Below, in pieces: positions 15,812 to 24,064 of a stretch of 51,675 bases of DNA. The translations under genes and the position numbers were made by a program. Below the pieces are notes generated by a model. The model was not told the origin of the DNA, made no database searches, and saw only the letters and a list, made by a program, of their open reading frames with translations. This DNA comes from a virus, in IMG/VR virus record IMGVR_UViG_3300046690_000480, positions 1 through 51,675 of that record, one strand, 5' to 3'. Numbering within the stretch: the first letter of the stretch is position 1; each line of letters opens with the position of its first letter.

Positions 15812-16128
15812 GGTCGTTTCCTCAGTATCAAGGCGACGAGTCCGTCACCGCCCGGCTCCAGCTGCAGCAGGTCGTAGTCACCGCCACCATCCAGCTCTGG
15901 CAGGTCCACACTGACGAGCAGCCCTTTTCTTAGGCCATGCGAATCGCGAACGCGAATCTCGAACTTTGGTTCACGCAACGCCGTCCTGGTATTGCCCATC
16001 TTGGGTTGCAACCACGGAGCGGCGAACATGCCCAATACCGGCTCGTCGTAGCCCTCGATCCGAGCCGAGTCGCCCAGCGTTTCAAACACCACCGCGTCGA
16101 CGTCAGCGATCAGATCGCGAAAGCCCAC
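15808..16128 (-). CDS. Head-tail joining protein, λ gpFII-like
   Basis: A 106-residue protein if started at GTG 16128, preceded by GGAG eight bases upstream inside the capsid gene end. The frame is open 14 codons further to an ATG at 16170, but those codons overlap the capsid gene out of frame and look uninformative. Size and position (directly after the major capsid) match λ FII (117 aa), which caps the head completion site. It overlaps the Z-like gene by four bases. Confidence 0.7.
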   Translation of the reverse strand: MGFRDLIADVDAVVFETLGDSARIEGYDEPVLGMFAAPWLQPKMGNTRTALREPKFEIRVRDSHGLRKGLLVSVDLPELDGGGDYDLLQLEPGGDGLVALILRKRP

Positions 16129-16130
16129 GG

Positions 16131-17126
16131 TCAGAGCTCCAGCAGGATCTGGGCGCGCGGTCGAGTGCACAGGTGCAGCGGGTTGGACTGAGCTTCACCG
16201 GCCATGCCTTTGTTGAAAGGCAGCGGCTCGATCATGCTGTAGTACGGGATCCCTTGAGTGTTGACCGTTTCCATGTAGTCGGCAGGTGCAAACACAGAGA
16301 TGTACAGATCTGGCACGCCTTCCGGAACCAGCAGCGCCTTGTCGTCATGGACAAAAGACACGCCGGCGACCTTGCCACGGTAACGCTCCCAGATGATGCC
16401 GCCGAACTCGAAGCTTTCCCGGGCGTCACCACGCAGCGCTGCCGCTTGCTGACTGTTGAGGTAGGTCTCTTTGACCGACTTGTGAACAATCAGCTTGTTC
16501 CAGAAGTTCTTGCCGCAGAAAGCGCGCGAACCGGTACTGGTCACGCTGCCCAGCGCATCCTCCTGCATGTCCAGCGCCTCACCGCACATGACCCGCAGCT
16601 CGGTATCGGCCTTAGTCAGCCCCATGGACATCTTCTGACGCTGCACACCGAAGCGCTCATACAAGTCCAGCAGCACCGTCGAACCATCAGCGTCGAGGAT
16701 CTGGCCGTTGAGTGCGCCCATGCGCTGGAACTCATGCGTGGCGTCCAACTGTCGACGCGCCTTAGCCAGACGCGCATTGACCACGTCCTGCACCGCCTGC
16801 AGCTCAGTGCGAGTGCCGAAGGCGCGGATGCCTTGGATCTCATCCGCCTTGATGGTGAAACGCTCCGGCAGGTGCACGGTGTTGAACGGGATCAGGTTGC
16901 GCTTGCTGGCCGCAACTACCAAGCCTGAACCACCGCGCTCACCGGCCGGCACCAGTGCCAGGGTGTCACCGTCCTTTTCAATCTGCACGGTCAGGGTGGT
17001 AATGCCTTCCTCGCGGAACAGGCCCAGGGCGCTGATGCGGCCCGGCAGGTAGGGTTGATCATTGAGTGCAGCGGTCAGCGAGGTAACGGTAAACGCTTCG
17101 TCTTCAAAAATGGCGATATCGGCCAT
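16131..17126 (-). CDS. Major capsid protein (λ gpE family)
   Basis: A 331-residue HK97-fold capsid subunit of the λ gpE family. Recognisable segments are the N-terminal MADIAIFEDEAFTVTSLTAALNDQPYLPGR, ERFTIKADEIQGIRAFG, the QVRL-like DATHEFQRMGALNGQILDADGS block and GVPDLYISVFAPADYMETVNTQG near the C-terminus. ATG 17126 has GGAGAG six bases upstream. It follows the decoration gene and a terminator hairpin, so capsid mRNA may be made in several forms. Expected as the most abundant virion protein. Confidence 0.93.
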   Translation of the reverse strand: MADIAIFEDEAFTVTSLTAALNDQPYLPGRISALGLFREEGITTLTVQIEKDGDTLALVPAGERGGSGLVVAASKRNLIPFNTVHLPERFTIKADEIQGIRAFGTRTELQAVQDVVNARLAKARRQLDATHEFQRMGALNGQILDADGSTVLLDLYERFGVQRQKMSMGLTKADTELRVMCGEALDMQEDALGSVTSTGSRAFCGKNFWNKLIVHKSVKETYLNSQQAAALRGDARESFEFGGIIWERYRGKVAGVSFVHDDKALLVPEGVPDLYISVFAPADYMETVNTQGIPYYSMIEPLPFNKGMAGEAQSNPLHLCTRPRAQILLEL

Positions 17127-17144
17127 GGGTACTCTCCAGAAACG

Positions 17145-17167
17145 AAAAATCCCGCACGCGGCGGGAT
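17145..17167 (-). terminator. Intrinsic terminator between decoration and capsid genes
   Basis: ATCCCGC / GCGGGAT seven-base-pair stem with TTTTTCG on the minus strand. The flanking bases (CTCCAGAAACGAAAAA, 17133-17148) also occur before the sheath hairpin (9810-9824), so the two hairpin-plus-leader units share ancestry. Confidence 0.65.
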
Positions 17168-17188
17168 GCATACAAAAGAAGGATCGAC

Positions 17189-17533
17189 TTAGCGAACGAT
17201 CACGAAATGAGCGGCGAGTGCTTTCTCGGCGGCCAGATCGATGCCGGTCAGGTGCGCTTCGCTGACCTCGGCCAAACGCACCACGGCGCGACCGCGACGC
17301 ACCACATCGGATTCGCCAAGCGGGCCGTAGAGAATGGCGACAGCGTTTTCTGTGCCGTCTTCAGCAGTCGGTTCGTAGGCTGCGAATTCGCCGGAGGCGG
17401 TCACCAGCCCGAGGACTTGCCCGGGCCACAACGCTGGACCGGCCGCGACGTTAATCGCTTCACGCGAAATATTGCCGGCGCCTTCGGACAGCAGGAATTC
17501 CCCCGCGTGCATCGGTTCCTGTTTGATGGTCAT
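17189..17533 (-). CDS. Head decoration protein (λ gpD-like)
   Basis: A 114-residue capsid-stabilising protein that binds at three-fold axes of the expanded head. It contains PMHAGEFLLSEGAGNISREAINVA near the N-terminus and ends in HFVIVR. ATG 17533 overlaps the protease stop as ATGA, so translation is coupled. It lies between protease/scaffold and capsid as in λ (C-Nu3-D-E). Confidence 0.88.
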   Translation of the reverse strand: MTIKQEPMHAGEFLLSEGAGNISREAINVAAGPALWPGQVLGLVTASGEFAAYEPTAEDGTENAVAILYGPLGESDVVRRGRAVVRLAEVSEAHLTGIDLAAEKALAAHFVIVR

Positions 17534-18684
17534 GCTCTTGCTCCTTTCGCGCTTTGCGCTGTTCCAGTTTGGGCCGCTTGGCGAGCAGCCCAAATCGAGT
17601 TGGGGTCAGGTTGTTTGGCCAGCACCTTGGGCGCCACGTCGTCCGCCAGCGGCAGACTGTTGTCTATTTCAAAGCCCTTACCGCTGGTGACAATCTTGTC
17701 GAACAGACGCGCCCGCACCGCCGGCGAATCCAGACCTGCCGCGACATACTCGGCGCTGAATTCAGGCAGCCGCGCGGCCACGCAGAGGTCGTTAATCGCC
17801 TTGGCGCGTGTCAGACCCGCCAAAACGATCTCTTCACTTTCAAGCTGGGTGGACTTGAGCAGCGGCTCGATCAGGTTGCTGATGCCCGCCGCCGTGCAGC
17901 GCTGAGTGACCATCAATGCCAACTTGGCCGAGTCTACGACGGGCGGCACCGGCGGCGGATCGACAGGATCAAGATCCGGATCCGGTTCGGGTGCCTCGTC
18001 GAGCTGGGCCAGCAAATCAGCCGGTGCGTTCTGGAATCGTTGCAGCACCGCGCCCTGACCGAGACAGGCTTTGACCTTGACGCCGTCGCCCACTTCATCG
18101 GCCAGCCCCAATGCCACCGCTTCGTTGGCGGTCAGCCAGGTTTCAGCCGCCACCAAACGCCGCAGTTCCACCTCATCAATGTCGGGCGCTTTGGCCTTGT
18201 ACGCCGCGATGATCGCTTCCATGGTCTGGTCGAGAACGTCGGCCACCTTGCGGAAGCCCTCCGCATCACCGGCGGCGTAAGTCCATGGGTTATGGATCAT
18301 CAACATCGCGTTGGAAGCAATGACCACGCGGTGGGCACCGCACACAGCCACACTGGCGGCACTCGCTGCCAGTGCATCGATCCGGCCGGTGCAGCGCTCG
18401 CCCAGCCGCGACAGCGCGTTGTGCATGGCCAGCCCGTCGAACAGGTCACCGCCGATACTGTTGAACGCGGCGACCACCGGCGACACATCGTCGTCCATGG
18501 CGCGCAGATCCTGCACGAACTGATTGGCAGTGATGCCCCACGCGCCGATCTCGCCATAGACAAAGACTTCGATCACTCGCTCGGTGGACTCGCCGCTGGC
18601 ATGAACGGCGTACCAGGTCTTGTCCTTGACCTCGACGCGTTTGCCGGCGCGGTTGTAAATACGCGGTTTCGCGCTCTTGCTCAT
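17530..18684 (-). CDS. Prohead protease fused to scaffold region (ClpP-like, λ gpC/Nu3-like)
   Basis: A 384-residue protein. Residues about 25-210 form a ClpP-type serine protease with GEIGAWG, FNSIGGD, the likely nucleophile Ser108 in ALAASAAS and His131 in MIHNPW. A proline/aspartate-rich linker follows (about 240-265, DPDLDPVDPPPVPP). The C-terminal 120 residues form a helical region that probably acts as scaffold, as Nu3 is encoded within λ C. An internal start for a separate scaffold is possible but not demonstrated. It matures the portal and removes the scaffold during head assembly. Confidence 0.9.
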   Translation of the reverse strand: MSKSAKPRIYNRAGKRVEVKDKTWYAVHASGESTERVIEVFVYGEIGAWGITANQFVQDLRAMDDDVSPVVAAFNSIGGDLFDGLAMHNALSRLGERCTGRIDALAASAASVAVCGAHRVVIASNAMLMIHNPWTYAAGDAEGFRKVADVLDQTMEAIIAAYKAKAPDIDEVELRRLVAAETWLTANEAVALGLADEVGDGVKVKACLGQGAVLQRFQNAPADLLAQLDEAPEPDPDLDPVDPPPVPPVVDSAKLALMVTQRCTAAGISNLIEPLLKSTQLESEEIVLAGLTRAKAINDLCVAARLPEFSAEYVAAGLDSPAVRARLFDKIVTSGKGFEIDNSLPLADDVAPKVLAKQPDPNSIWAARQAAQTGTAQSAKGARA

Positions 18685-20162
18685 GGTTGCTCCTTGTCGT
18701 CGGTGTCTTCGACGGCATCCAGGGTGTTGTAGTTAAGGCCCAGCGCTGTGGCCCGCGCCAGATCGGCGGCGTTTTCCAGATCGACTGTTTCGGCGTCGTA
18801 GCCGGTACGCAGGACCATCTCGCTGCGCGACGAAAAACCGGCTCTCACCTCCATCGCTCGTGCTTGCACGTCCTGAACCGGCTGGATATAGGCCCAGCCT
18901 TGCGGTACCCAGCGAGTGCGAAGGTACTGGCGGCGCTTCTGTGTGTAATCGTCCAGCACCAGGACGCCCGAAAGCACAGCCATATCCATCCACGCTGCCC
19001 GTACTGGGCGGCAGAGTTGATGGACGTACACGCTGAATTGCAGTTGTTCCAGGCGGCGCCGAAACTCGTTGAGCACCACCCGTAATGCTCGGTCGTTGAT
19101 TCCGCGCATGTCGCCGGTGAGGATCTCGTAAGGCGTACCGCTACCCGCCGCTGCAGCCATCAACTGCTGACGCATAAAGTCCGGGTAGTTGTTGCCGGCG
19201 TCTGGCGGTTTGGAAAACTCAACCTCCTCTCCCGGCCCGAGTTCCTGCATGGTGCCGGGTTCGAGCGCGACCATGGGGGTGAACCCGTCGCGATCAAGAT
19301 CCAGCGGAGCGCCGGTGACCGGATCGCGTGGAACCGGTCCCGCGTCCGGCGACGGGCGTGTGATGAAACCGGCGAACAGGTTGGCCACCTCTTGGCGGAA
19401 CAACACCGCGTCGTCGTAGTTGTCCAGACTGCGCAGGCGCTTAAGCACCGGCGACAAGCGCGGCACACCGCGCAGTTGTCCTGGCTCCACCGGCTCGAAG
19501 ATGTGTAGCACCTGCGCGGCCGGGATGCGCACTAGCTGGTTGTAACCGGCGTTCAACGAGGCCGAGTCACGCGGATGCGACATGTACATCCAATACGCTA
19601 CCCGCTTGCCGCCGGGCGTGAACTCGATGCCGGCGCGGATGATGTTGCCGTTTTTGGTGGTCTCGAATTTGTCGTGCGGCACGAATTCCGGTGCAAGGAT
19701 CTGCAGCTGCAGCGGAACGGCCAAGCCTTCATCAAGCCCGCGCGGACGCAACCGTACGAAGCACTCGCCCGATGTTTCCACCGTGCGTGCTACCAGCGCC
19801 TGCTGGCCGTAGAAGTCAGTGCGATCATCCGCATCAGACTCATCAACCCAATCGCCCCACAGCTCCTGCAGCAGCTTGCGCAGGACATCATCATCGGTCG
19901 CTGGCCGAGGGGTGATGCCGGTGCCGATCAGGTTGCTGACGCGCTTGTCGATGACGTTGAAGGCATACGGGTCATTGCGAACGGCTGCACGGGAGCGCGA
20001 CCGCAAATTGCGCAGTGCCGGGGTGTTGATGCTGTTGATCCCGTTGTCGGGAGCGTCCCAGTTAGCGGATCGGCGGCCTTCACCAGCGCCTTCGTAACTG
20101 GCCTTGATGTTGGACGGCAGCACAAAGCCGTTACGGGTCAACGTCGGAAAATGTCGGGCCAT
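18681..20162 (-). CDS. Portal protein (λ gpB family)
   Basis: A 493-residue portal subunit, forming the dodecameric channel through which DNA enters the prohead. It contains NGINSINTPALRNLRSRSRAAVRNDPYAFNVIDKRVSNLIGTGITPRP and, later, PYEILTGDMRGINDRALRVVLNEFRRRLEQLQ, hallmarks of λ-family portals. The start codon overlaps the stop of the W gene (TAATG) and the stop overlaps the protease start, so W, portal and protease are coupled. Confidence 0.94.
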   Translation of the reverse strand: MARHFPTLTRNGFVLPSNIKASYEGAGEGRRSANWDAPDNGINSINTPALRNLRSRSRAAVRNDPYAFNVIDKRVSNLIGTGITPRPATDDDVLRKLLQELWGDWVDESDADDRTDFYGQQALVARTVETSGECFVRLRPRGLDEGLAVPLQLQILAPEFVPHDKFETTKNGNIIRAGIEFTPGGKRVAYWMYMSHPRDSASLNAGYNQLVRIPAAQVLHIFEPVEPGQLRGVPRLSPVLKRLRSLDNYDDAVLFRQEVANLFAGFITRPSPDAGPVPRDPVTGAPLDLDRDGFTPMVALEPGTMQELGPGEEVEFSKPPDAGNNYPDFMRQQLMAAAAGSGTPYEILTGDMRGINDRALRVVLNEFRRRLEQLQFSVYVHQLCRPVRAAWMDMAVLSGVLVLDDYTQKRRQYLRTRWVPQGWAYIQPVQDVQARAMEVRAGFSSRSEMVLRTGYDAETVDLENAADLARATALGLNYNTLDAVEDTDDKEQP

Positions 20163-20368
20163 TAAAGTCCCTTGCCCCCGTGATAAAGGCGAACCACGCG
20201 CGAACGTGGCCCGGCGGCGCTGGCCAGCGACGAGCGTATTTCTTCGCGCGCCTTGAGCAGCTCATCGACCGTGCGGTATTCCACGGTACGGTCGGTGTAG
20301 CGCACAGTTTTTTCACCGCGAGCAATGGCCGCCTCAACCGCGTCGAGGTGCTTTTTCGTAAATGACAT
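20162..20368 (-). CDS. Head-tail connector gpW family
   Basis: A 68-residue protein of the λ W family: helix-turn-helix with a short β hairpin (KKHLDAVEAAIARGEKTVRYTDRTVEYRTVDELLKAREEI). In λ, W enters after packaging and is needed for FII and tail addition. It is placed between the terminase large subunit and the portal exactly as in λ. Confidence 0.9.
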   Translation of the reverse strand: MSFTKKHLDAVEAAIARGEKTVRYTDRTVEYRTVDELLKAREEIRSSLASAAGPRSRVVRLYHGGKGL

Positions 20369-20369
20369 A

Positions 20370-22364
20370 TCAGCGTCTCTTCAGGTAGCCACTGGTGGAG
20401 CTGCGGCGTTGTGGGGGGGCCGTTGTCGGACGTGATTTCACGGCTGGTTGCGGCGCCTGTGGTGCTGCCGGTGTTTCGACTGGCCGGCTGAGCCGCTCGC
20501 TCTGAACGGGTTGGCCACTATCGCCAGAAGCCGACTGGATGATCGCCTGCCGAATCCGCGCCCAATCGTGATCTTGGTAGCGATTAATGCCGAGGTAATG
20601 GGCCATGGCCAGGTTGTAAACCAACAGGTCGAGCGCTTCGTTGCGCTCGGACTTGCCCTTGGTCCATTCGATGCGTTTATGCCCCCTGACGTAACGGGTG
20701 ACTTTGCGCTCAGCCACACACTGGGCGAAAAAGTCATCCGGCAGGTCGTTGGCAAAGTGCAGCGCTCCCGGGCCGGTGTCGAATGCATAGCGGTTGTAGA
20801 TCCAGTCCTTCGCCGTGTCGGTACCGACAATCCATAGCTCGGCGCCATGCCGTTCAGTCAGGCCCTTCCATGTCACGTCGACCATCGAAGGTCGCTGCGC
20901 GATCACCGGCCGGCCCCGCTTGCTCGCCCCCTTGATGGCGAACACGCTGCGCCAGCGGCGCATACGACAAAACTGATAGACCTCATCCGTATGGTTACCA
21001 CCGGAGTCGACCGCAGTAGCCATGATCATCAGCTCAGCACCACAAGGGTGTCGGTAACGGGCCTTGAGTAACTCATCCAGCGCCACCCAGGTGCGCTCAT
21101 CGGCAGGGTCGCCGGAGATCACTTGAAAGTCGACCACCCAGCGCTCCATGCCAGCGCCCCACCCCATCACCATCAGTTCCAGGCGGTTGGCTTGGGTGTC
21201 AACGGAAGCGGTCAGCATCAATACGCCGTCGGGCATTGAGCCAAGCCCGTAGATTTCCAGTCGCGCCCGATCCATCAGCACACCGGCTGAGGTTTGCTCC
21301 TGAGCGCTATCCCAGACCTTGGCCAGACGGGTGTTGTAAAACACCTGCATCGGCTCCAGATCGCCTTTGGCCTGAGCCTTTTTAGCCTTCTCGAATTGCT
21401 TGGCCAACGAGGCCCAACCGGTCCAGCCGGGCGGCGAGTACAACGCATTCAAGTTGAAACCAATGGTTTCGCCATCGCCTTGGGTGTGTGCTCGCCACTC
21501 CCCTTTCGCCAGCATCTCGCCCTTATAGCGCTCCTCGATCAGTACGTCGCAGTCGGGGCCGGCACACTGGTAATGCACAACCTGAAAATCCGCCGAGTAA
21601 TGCAAACGCTCCCACTCCAGCACCTGCATATGCTCGCAGGTTGGGCACGGCACGTAGTAGTAACGCTGATCGCTGACCTCAAACAGATCAGCGATCCGTG
21701 ACGCCCCCCTGACCGTGGGCGAACTGGAAAAATAGAATTTCGCGTTACGGCCGAAAGTACTGCCGCGAGTCTCGGCCAGTTCGACCGGGTCGCCCTCTTC
21801 GCCAACGTCCACACTCCAGCGATCAACCTCGTCGCCGTAGATGTAGCGTGCGGAAAGCTCCGCCAGGTTGGCCGCAGAACCGGCCGTGGTGATGTACAGC
21901 GAACCACCCTCGAACTCCTTCGTGTCCATGGTGTTGCGCGCATCTCGCGAGCGGTTGGACGCCACGCGCTCACGCAGAACCGGCGTAGCCTTGATGGTTT
22001 TACCAATCCGCGAAGATACCCGCTTGGCCAACCCCAGGCTGGGCAACAACGTCAGGATGTTGGACGGGGCCATATGGATCAGGCCGCCGATCCAGTTCAA
22101 GGCGATCTGCGTTTTCATCAACTGCGAAGCCACCATGGTCACCACCCGCTTGCACGGGTGGGCAGGTGACAGACAGCGCATCGGCTCACGCGCATAAGGG
22201 GTGCGCGAAGTGTGGTATTGACCAGGTTCGGCCGCACCCGTGTCGCGCGGGATGCGCATGTACTCGTCGGCCCACTGATCAATCCAGACATCTGGCTCTG
22301 GTCGCTGCCCACGGAAATACGCCTCGCGGTACACCGTCGCACCGTTCGACATTTCTAAGGACAT
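20370..22364 (-). CDS. Terminase large subunit (λ gpA family)
   Basis: A 664-residue packaging motor. The N-terminal ATPase has a variant Walker A at about residues 79-86 (ASQLMKTQ, in λ style without a classical P-loop) and Walker B YIYGDEVD at 174-181. The middle contains CPTCEH...CAGPDC, a zinc-binding cluster. The C-terminal nuclease region includes SVDTQANRLELMVMGWG and later acidic residues. The C-terminus is Pro/Arg-rich, probably for portal binding. I choose ATG 22364 over in-frame codons overlapping TerS. A λ-type terminase predicts cos-site packaging. Confidence 0.94.
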   Translation of the reverse strand: MSLEMSNGATVYREAYFRGQRPEPDVWIDQWADEYMRIPRDTGAAEPGQYHTSRTPYAREPMRCLSPAHPCKRVVTMVASQLMKTQIALNWIGGLIHMAPSNILTLLPSLGLAKRVSSRIGKTIKATPVLRERVASNRSRDARNTMDTKEFEGGSLYITTAGSAANLAELSARYIYGDEVDRWSVDVGEEGDPVELAETRGSTFGRNAKFYFSSSPTVRGASRIADLFEVSDQRYYYVPCPTCEHMQVLEWERLHYSADFQVVHYQCAGPDCDVLIEERYKGEMLAKGEWRAHTQGDGETIGFNLNALYSPPGWTGWASLAKQFEKAKKAQAKGDLEPMQVFYNTRLAKVWDSAQEQTSAGVLMDRARLEIYGLGSMPDGVLMLTASVDTQANRLELMVMGWGAGMERWVVDFQVISGDPADERTWVALDELLKARYRHPCGAELMIMATAVDSGGNHTDEVYQFCRMRRWRSVFAIKGASKRGRPVIAQRPSMVDVTWKGLTERHGAELWIVGTDTAKDWIYNRYAFDTGPGALHFANDLPDDFFAQCVAERKVTRYVRGHKRIEWTKGKSERNEALDLLVYNLAMAHYLGINRYQDHDWARIRQAIIQSASGDSGQPVQSERLSRPVETPAAPQAPQPAVKSRPTTAPPQRRSSTSGYLKRR

Positions 22365-22368
22365 AGGT

Positions 22369-22938
22369 TTAGCTCGGGGTAATGGCTTGTTGTAGATCTG
22401 CTGCTGACAGCCGCTCAGCATCTTCCAGTGTTTGTCGCAAAGCCGACGTCAGACGCTTTTCGATTTGCCATGGATTAGACAGCGAGGCCAGTTCCGGCGA
22501 TAGCTGTGGCGCCATTCCAAGCAAAAGATCACGCAGTAAGCGCCCGGCGTTATAGGCCGCATCTTCGACCGCTTTGCGCTCTACCAAGGTGCCTCGGGCT
22601 TTAAGGAAGTTGTCTTTTTCCTGAAGCGACAGGTAGTGCTCACGAAGCGCGCGTGACTTTTGAAAGTCGGGTACCGGATCAGAGGGGTCATCTACAAAGT
22701 CTGCGATGACTATTTCCAGCGGTGGCTGATCACCCCGATTCGGGCGATTGCGCTCATGTCGAGCGGCGACGGCGGCCTTGCTCGGGTCGCTCGTCATGGC
22801 CAGAAGCTTCTCGCTGGCCTCCACATCAATCTGCCCGGCAGCATTCAGAACCAGTCGTTGATTCTTGACCAGCTTGCCGACGTACTGCCTCGACCACCCC
22901 TTCAGCTCGCAGTACTCCTTGCGAGTTACAAAAGCCAT
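22369..22938 (-). CDS. Terminase small subunit (Nu1-like)
   Basis: A 189-residue protein starting at ATG 22938 (GGAGG four bases upstream). The N-terminal FVTRKEYCELKGWSRQYVGKLVKNQRLVL is a winged-helix DNA-binding region like Nu1. The helical middle and C-terminus should contact TerL. First gene of the packaging block; the 420 bp upstream hold inverted and direct repeats that may be its binding sites. Confidence 0.85.
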   Translation of the reverse strand: MAFVTRKEYCELKGWSRQYVGKLVKNQRLVLNAAGQIDVEASEKLLAMTSDPSKAAVAARHERNRPNRGDQPPLEIVIADFVDDPSDPVPDFQKSRALREHYLSLQEKDNFLKARGTLVERKAVEDAAYNAGRLLRDLLLGMAPQLSPELASLSNPWQIEKRLTSALRQTLEDAERLSAADLQQAITPS

Positions 22939-22968
22939 GCGGCCTCCATCGTCGTGGCTTGTTAAGCC

Positions 22969-23304
22969 TGTCAACTAACCCGGCTTAGTTGACAAGCCTT
23001 CTGGCCATTGCACAGGGGCTGCTGTTCAAGAAAATGAACAGGCATGAAAAGGCCTACAGCCCAATAGAACCGGGGGGACTTCACTAAAAACCATTGTTTG
23101 GATCACGCGAATCCTGTCGCTGAAAACACAGAATTCCTTGTCAACCTGTCAACCACTGTCAACTAACTTTCCAGCCCTGTGGCTAACGCTTTCCCGCGGG
23201 TTTCCGACCCCGTACCCTTCGGATAACCTCAGGGTCCCCGGCGATGTCAGCTCCAGGTCGGGTCGGGTCTCATCTTTGACCCACAATTCCTTCCCGACAT
23301 CGCC
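22969..23304. other. Gene-free region with repeats, candidate cos/terminase-binding site
   Basis: The interval between TerS (from 22938) and holin (to 23359) has no credible gene. It holds a ten-base palindrome TGTCAACTAA / TTAGTTGACA at 22969-22978 and 22985-22994. Three TGTCAAC direct repeats lie at 23139-23145, 23147-23153 and 23157-23163, the last extending to the same TGTCAACTAAC. A nine-base inverted repeat GGCGATGTC / GACATCGCC lies at 23240-23248 and 23296-23304. In λ-type phages cosN and the TerS-binding R sites lie next to the TerS gene, so this is the best place for cos. The role is inferred. Confidence 0.5.
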
Positions 23305-23358
23305 TATCACGCGGACCTGCATTGGCCAATCTTCTTAAAGTATTTGATTGTCAGCGGC

Positions 23359-23679
23359 TTACTCGTCGACTTGAATGCCTGCCTTCTTTGCCAAGAACCG
23401 GGTGTACAAACCACCGGCTACATCGGCACCAATCACCGCAATGACGATGCCCAGTCCGGCTGCTAGGTACAGGTTGTTCCAGAGCGCCATTGCGAGCAGC
23501 AGCGTGGCCATACCTAGTAGACCGGATGCGAGAAATCGCAAAGCTACCCGTTGCAGGATTTGCCGAAGACCAAGGTCGCTACCTGACGCCCTCAGCATTT
23601 CTCCCGACAGGCCCGCCATGCTCAGCAAAATCAAAAGCCAAAGGGGCACATCCGCGAGAGCTTGTTGCTCCGTGCTCAT
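23359..23679 (-). CDS. Holin (three-TM, superfamily III/LydA-like)
   Basis: A 106-residue membrane protein with three hydrophobic segments (about residues 12-30, 45-68 and 70-92) and a charged C-terminus. PLWLLILLSMAGLSGEMLRASG and GADVAGGLYTRFLAKKAGI are features I associate with Pseudomonas prophage holins. It times lysis by opening the inner membrane for the GH19 endolysin, encoded 20 kb downstream at the other end of the late operon. First gene after the tR'-like terminator. Confidence 0.85.
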   Translation of the reverse strand: MSTEQQALADVPLWLLILLSMAGLSGEMLRASGSDLGLRQILQRVALRFLASGLLGMATLLLAMALWNNLYLAAGLGIVIAVIGADVAGGLYTRFLAKKAGIQVDE

Positions 23680-23754
23680 CTGTAGTCCTCAAATAGGTTC
23701 GGCCCCCATGTCACTGTCATCCGCGCAGAGCAAAGAGGCAGGCAGGAGGCCGAA

Positions 23755-23784
23755 AAAGAAAAGCCCCGCTCAATGGCAGGGCTT
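23755..23784 (-). terminator. Intrinsic terminator ahead of holin, candidate tR' overcome by Q
   Basis: AAGCCC...GGGCTT stem; on the minus strand it is followed by TCTTTTTCGG. It lies about 75 bp before the holin start, downstream of where a late promoter would be. In λ such a terminator stops transcripts from PR' until Q modifies the polymerase. I could not identify the promoter with confidence; on the minus strand TGAAC repeats near 23845-23870 are possible Q or promoter elements. Confidence 0.55.
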
Positions 23785-24064
23785 GTCAGTAGGTACAAAA
23801 AACGACTCATTGGTCGGGTTTTTGAAAGCGTATCGCTGCGTTCACAGCAGTTCACGCTGGCATAAAAACAAATCTATTCCGTGCGGAAAAGGCATTTTCA
23901 CGCTATGACCAATATTTTCCTCAACTAGGATTTTTCGCTCTGCTGGCCAAATGACGCAAAGATAGCAATATGCCATAATGCGACCCACCCAAGGGGTTCA
24001 CCACAATAATAATTAAAAAACAACAGATAAAGTTAACTACCAACACGGACAAAAGGACGACAAG

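Noticed and set aside
17207-18732. Rightward ORFs of 232 and 392 codons
   Set aside because: Antisense of the decoration and protease/scaffold genes; no phage family match and wrong orientation for the late block.
23375-23908. 177-codon rightward ORF
   Set aside because: Antisense of the holin, whose membrane topology and family features are clear; the remaining part has no coding character.
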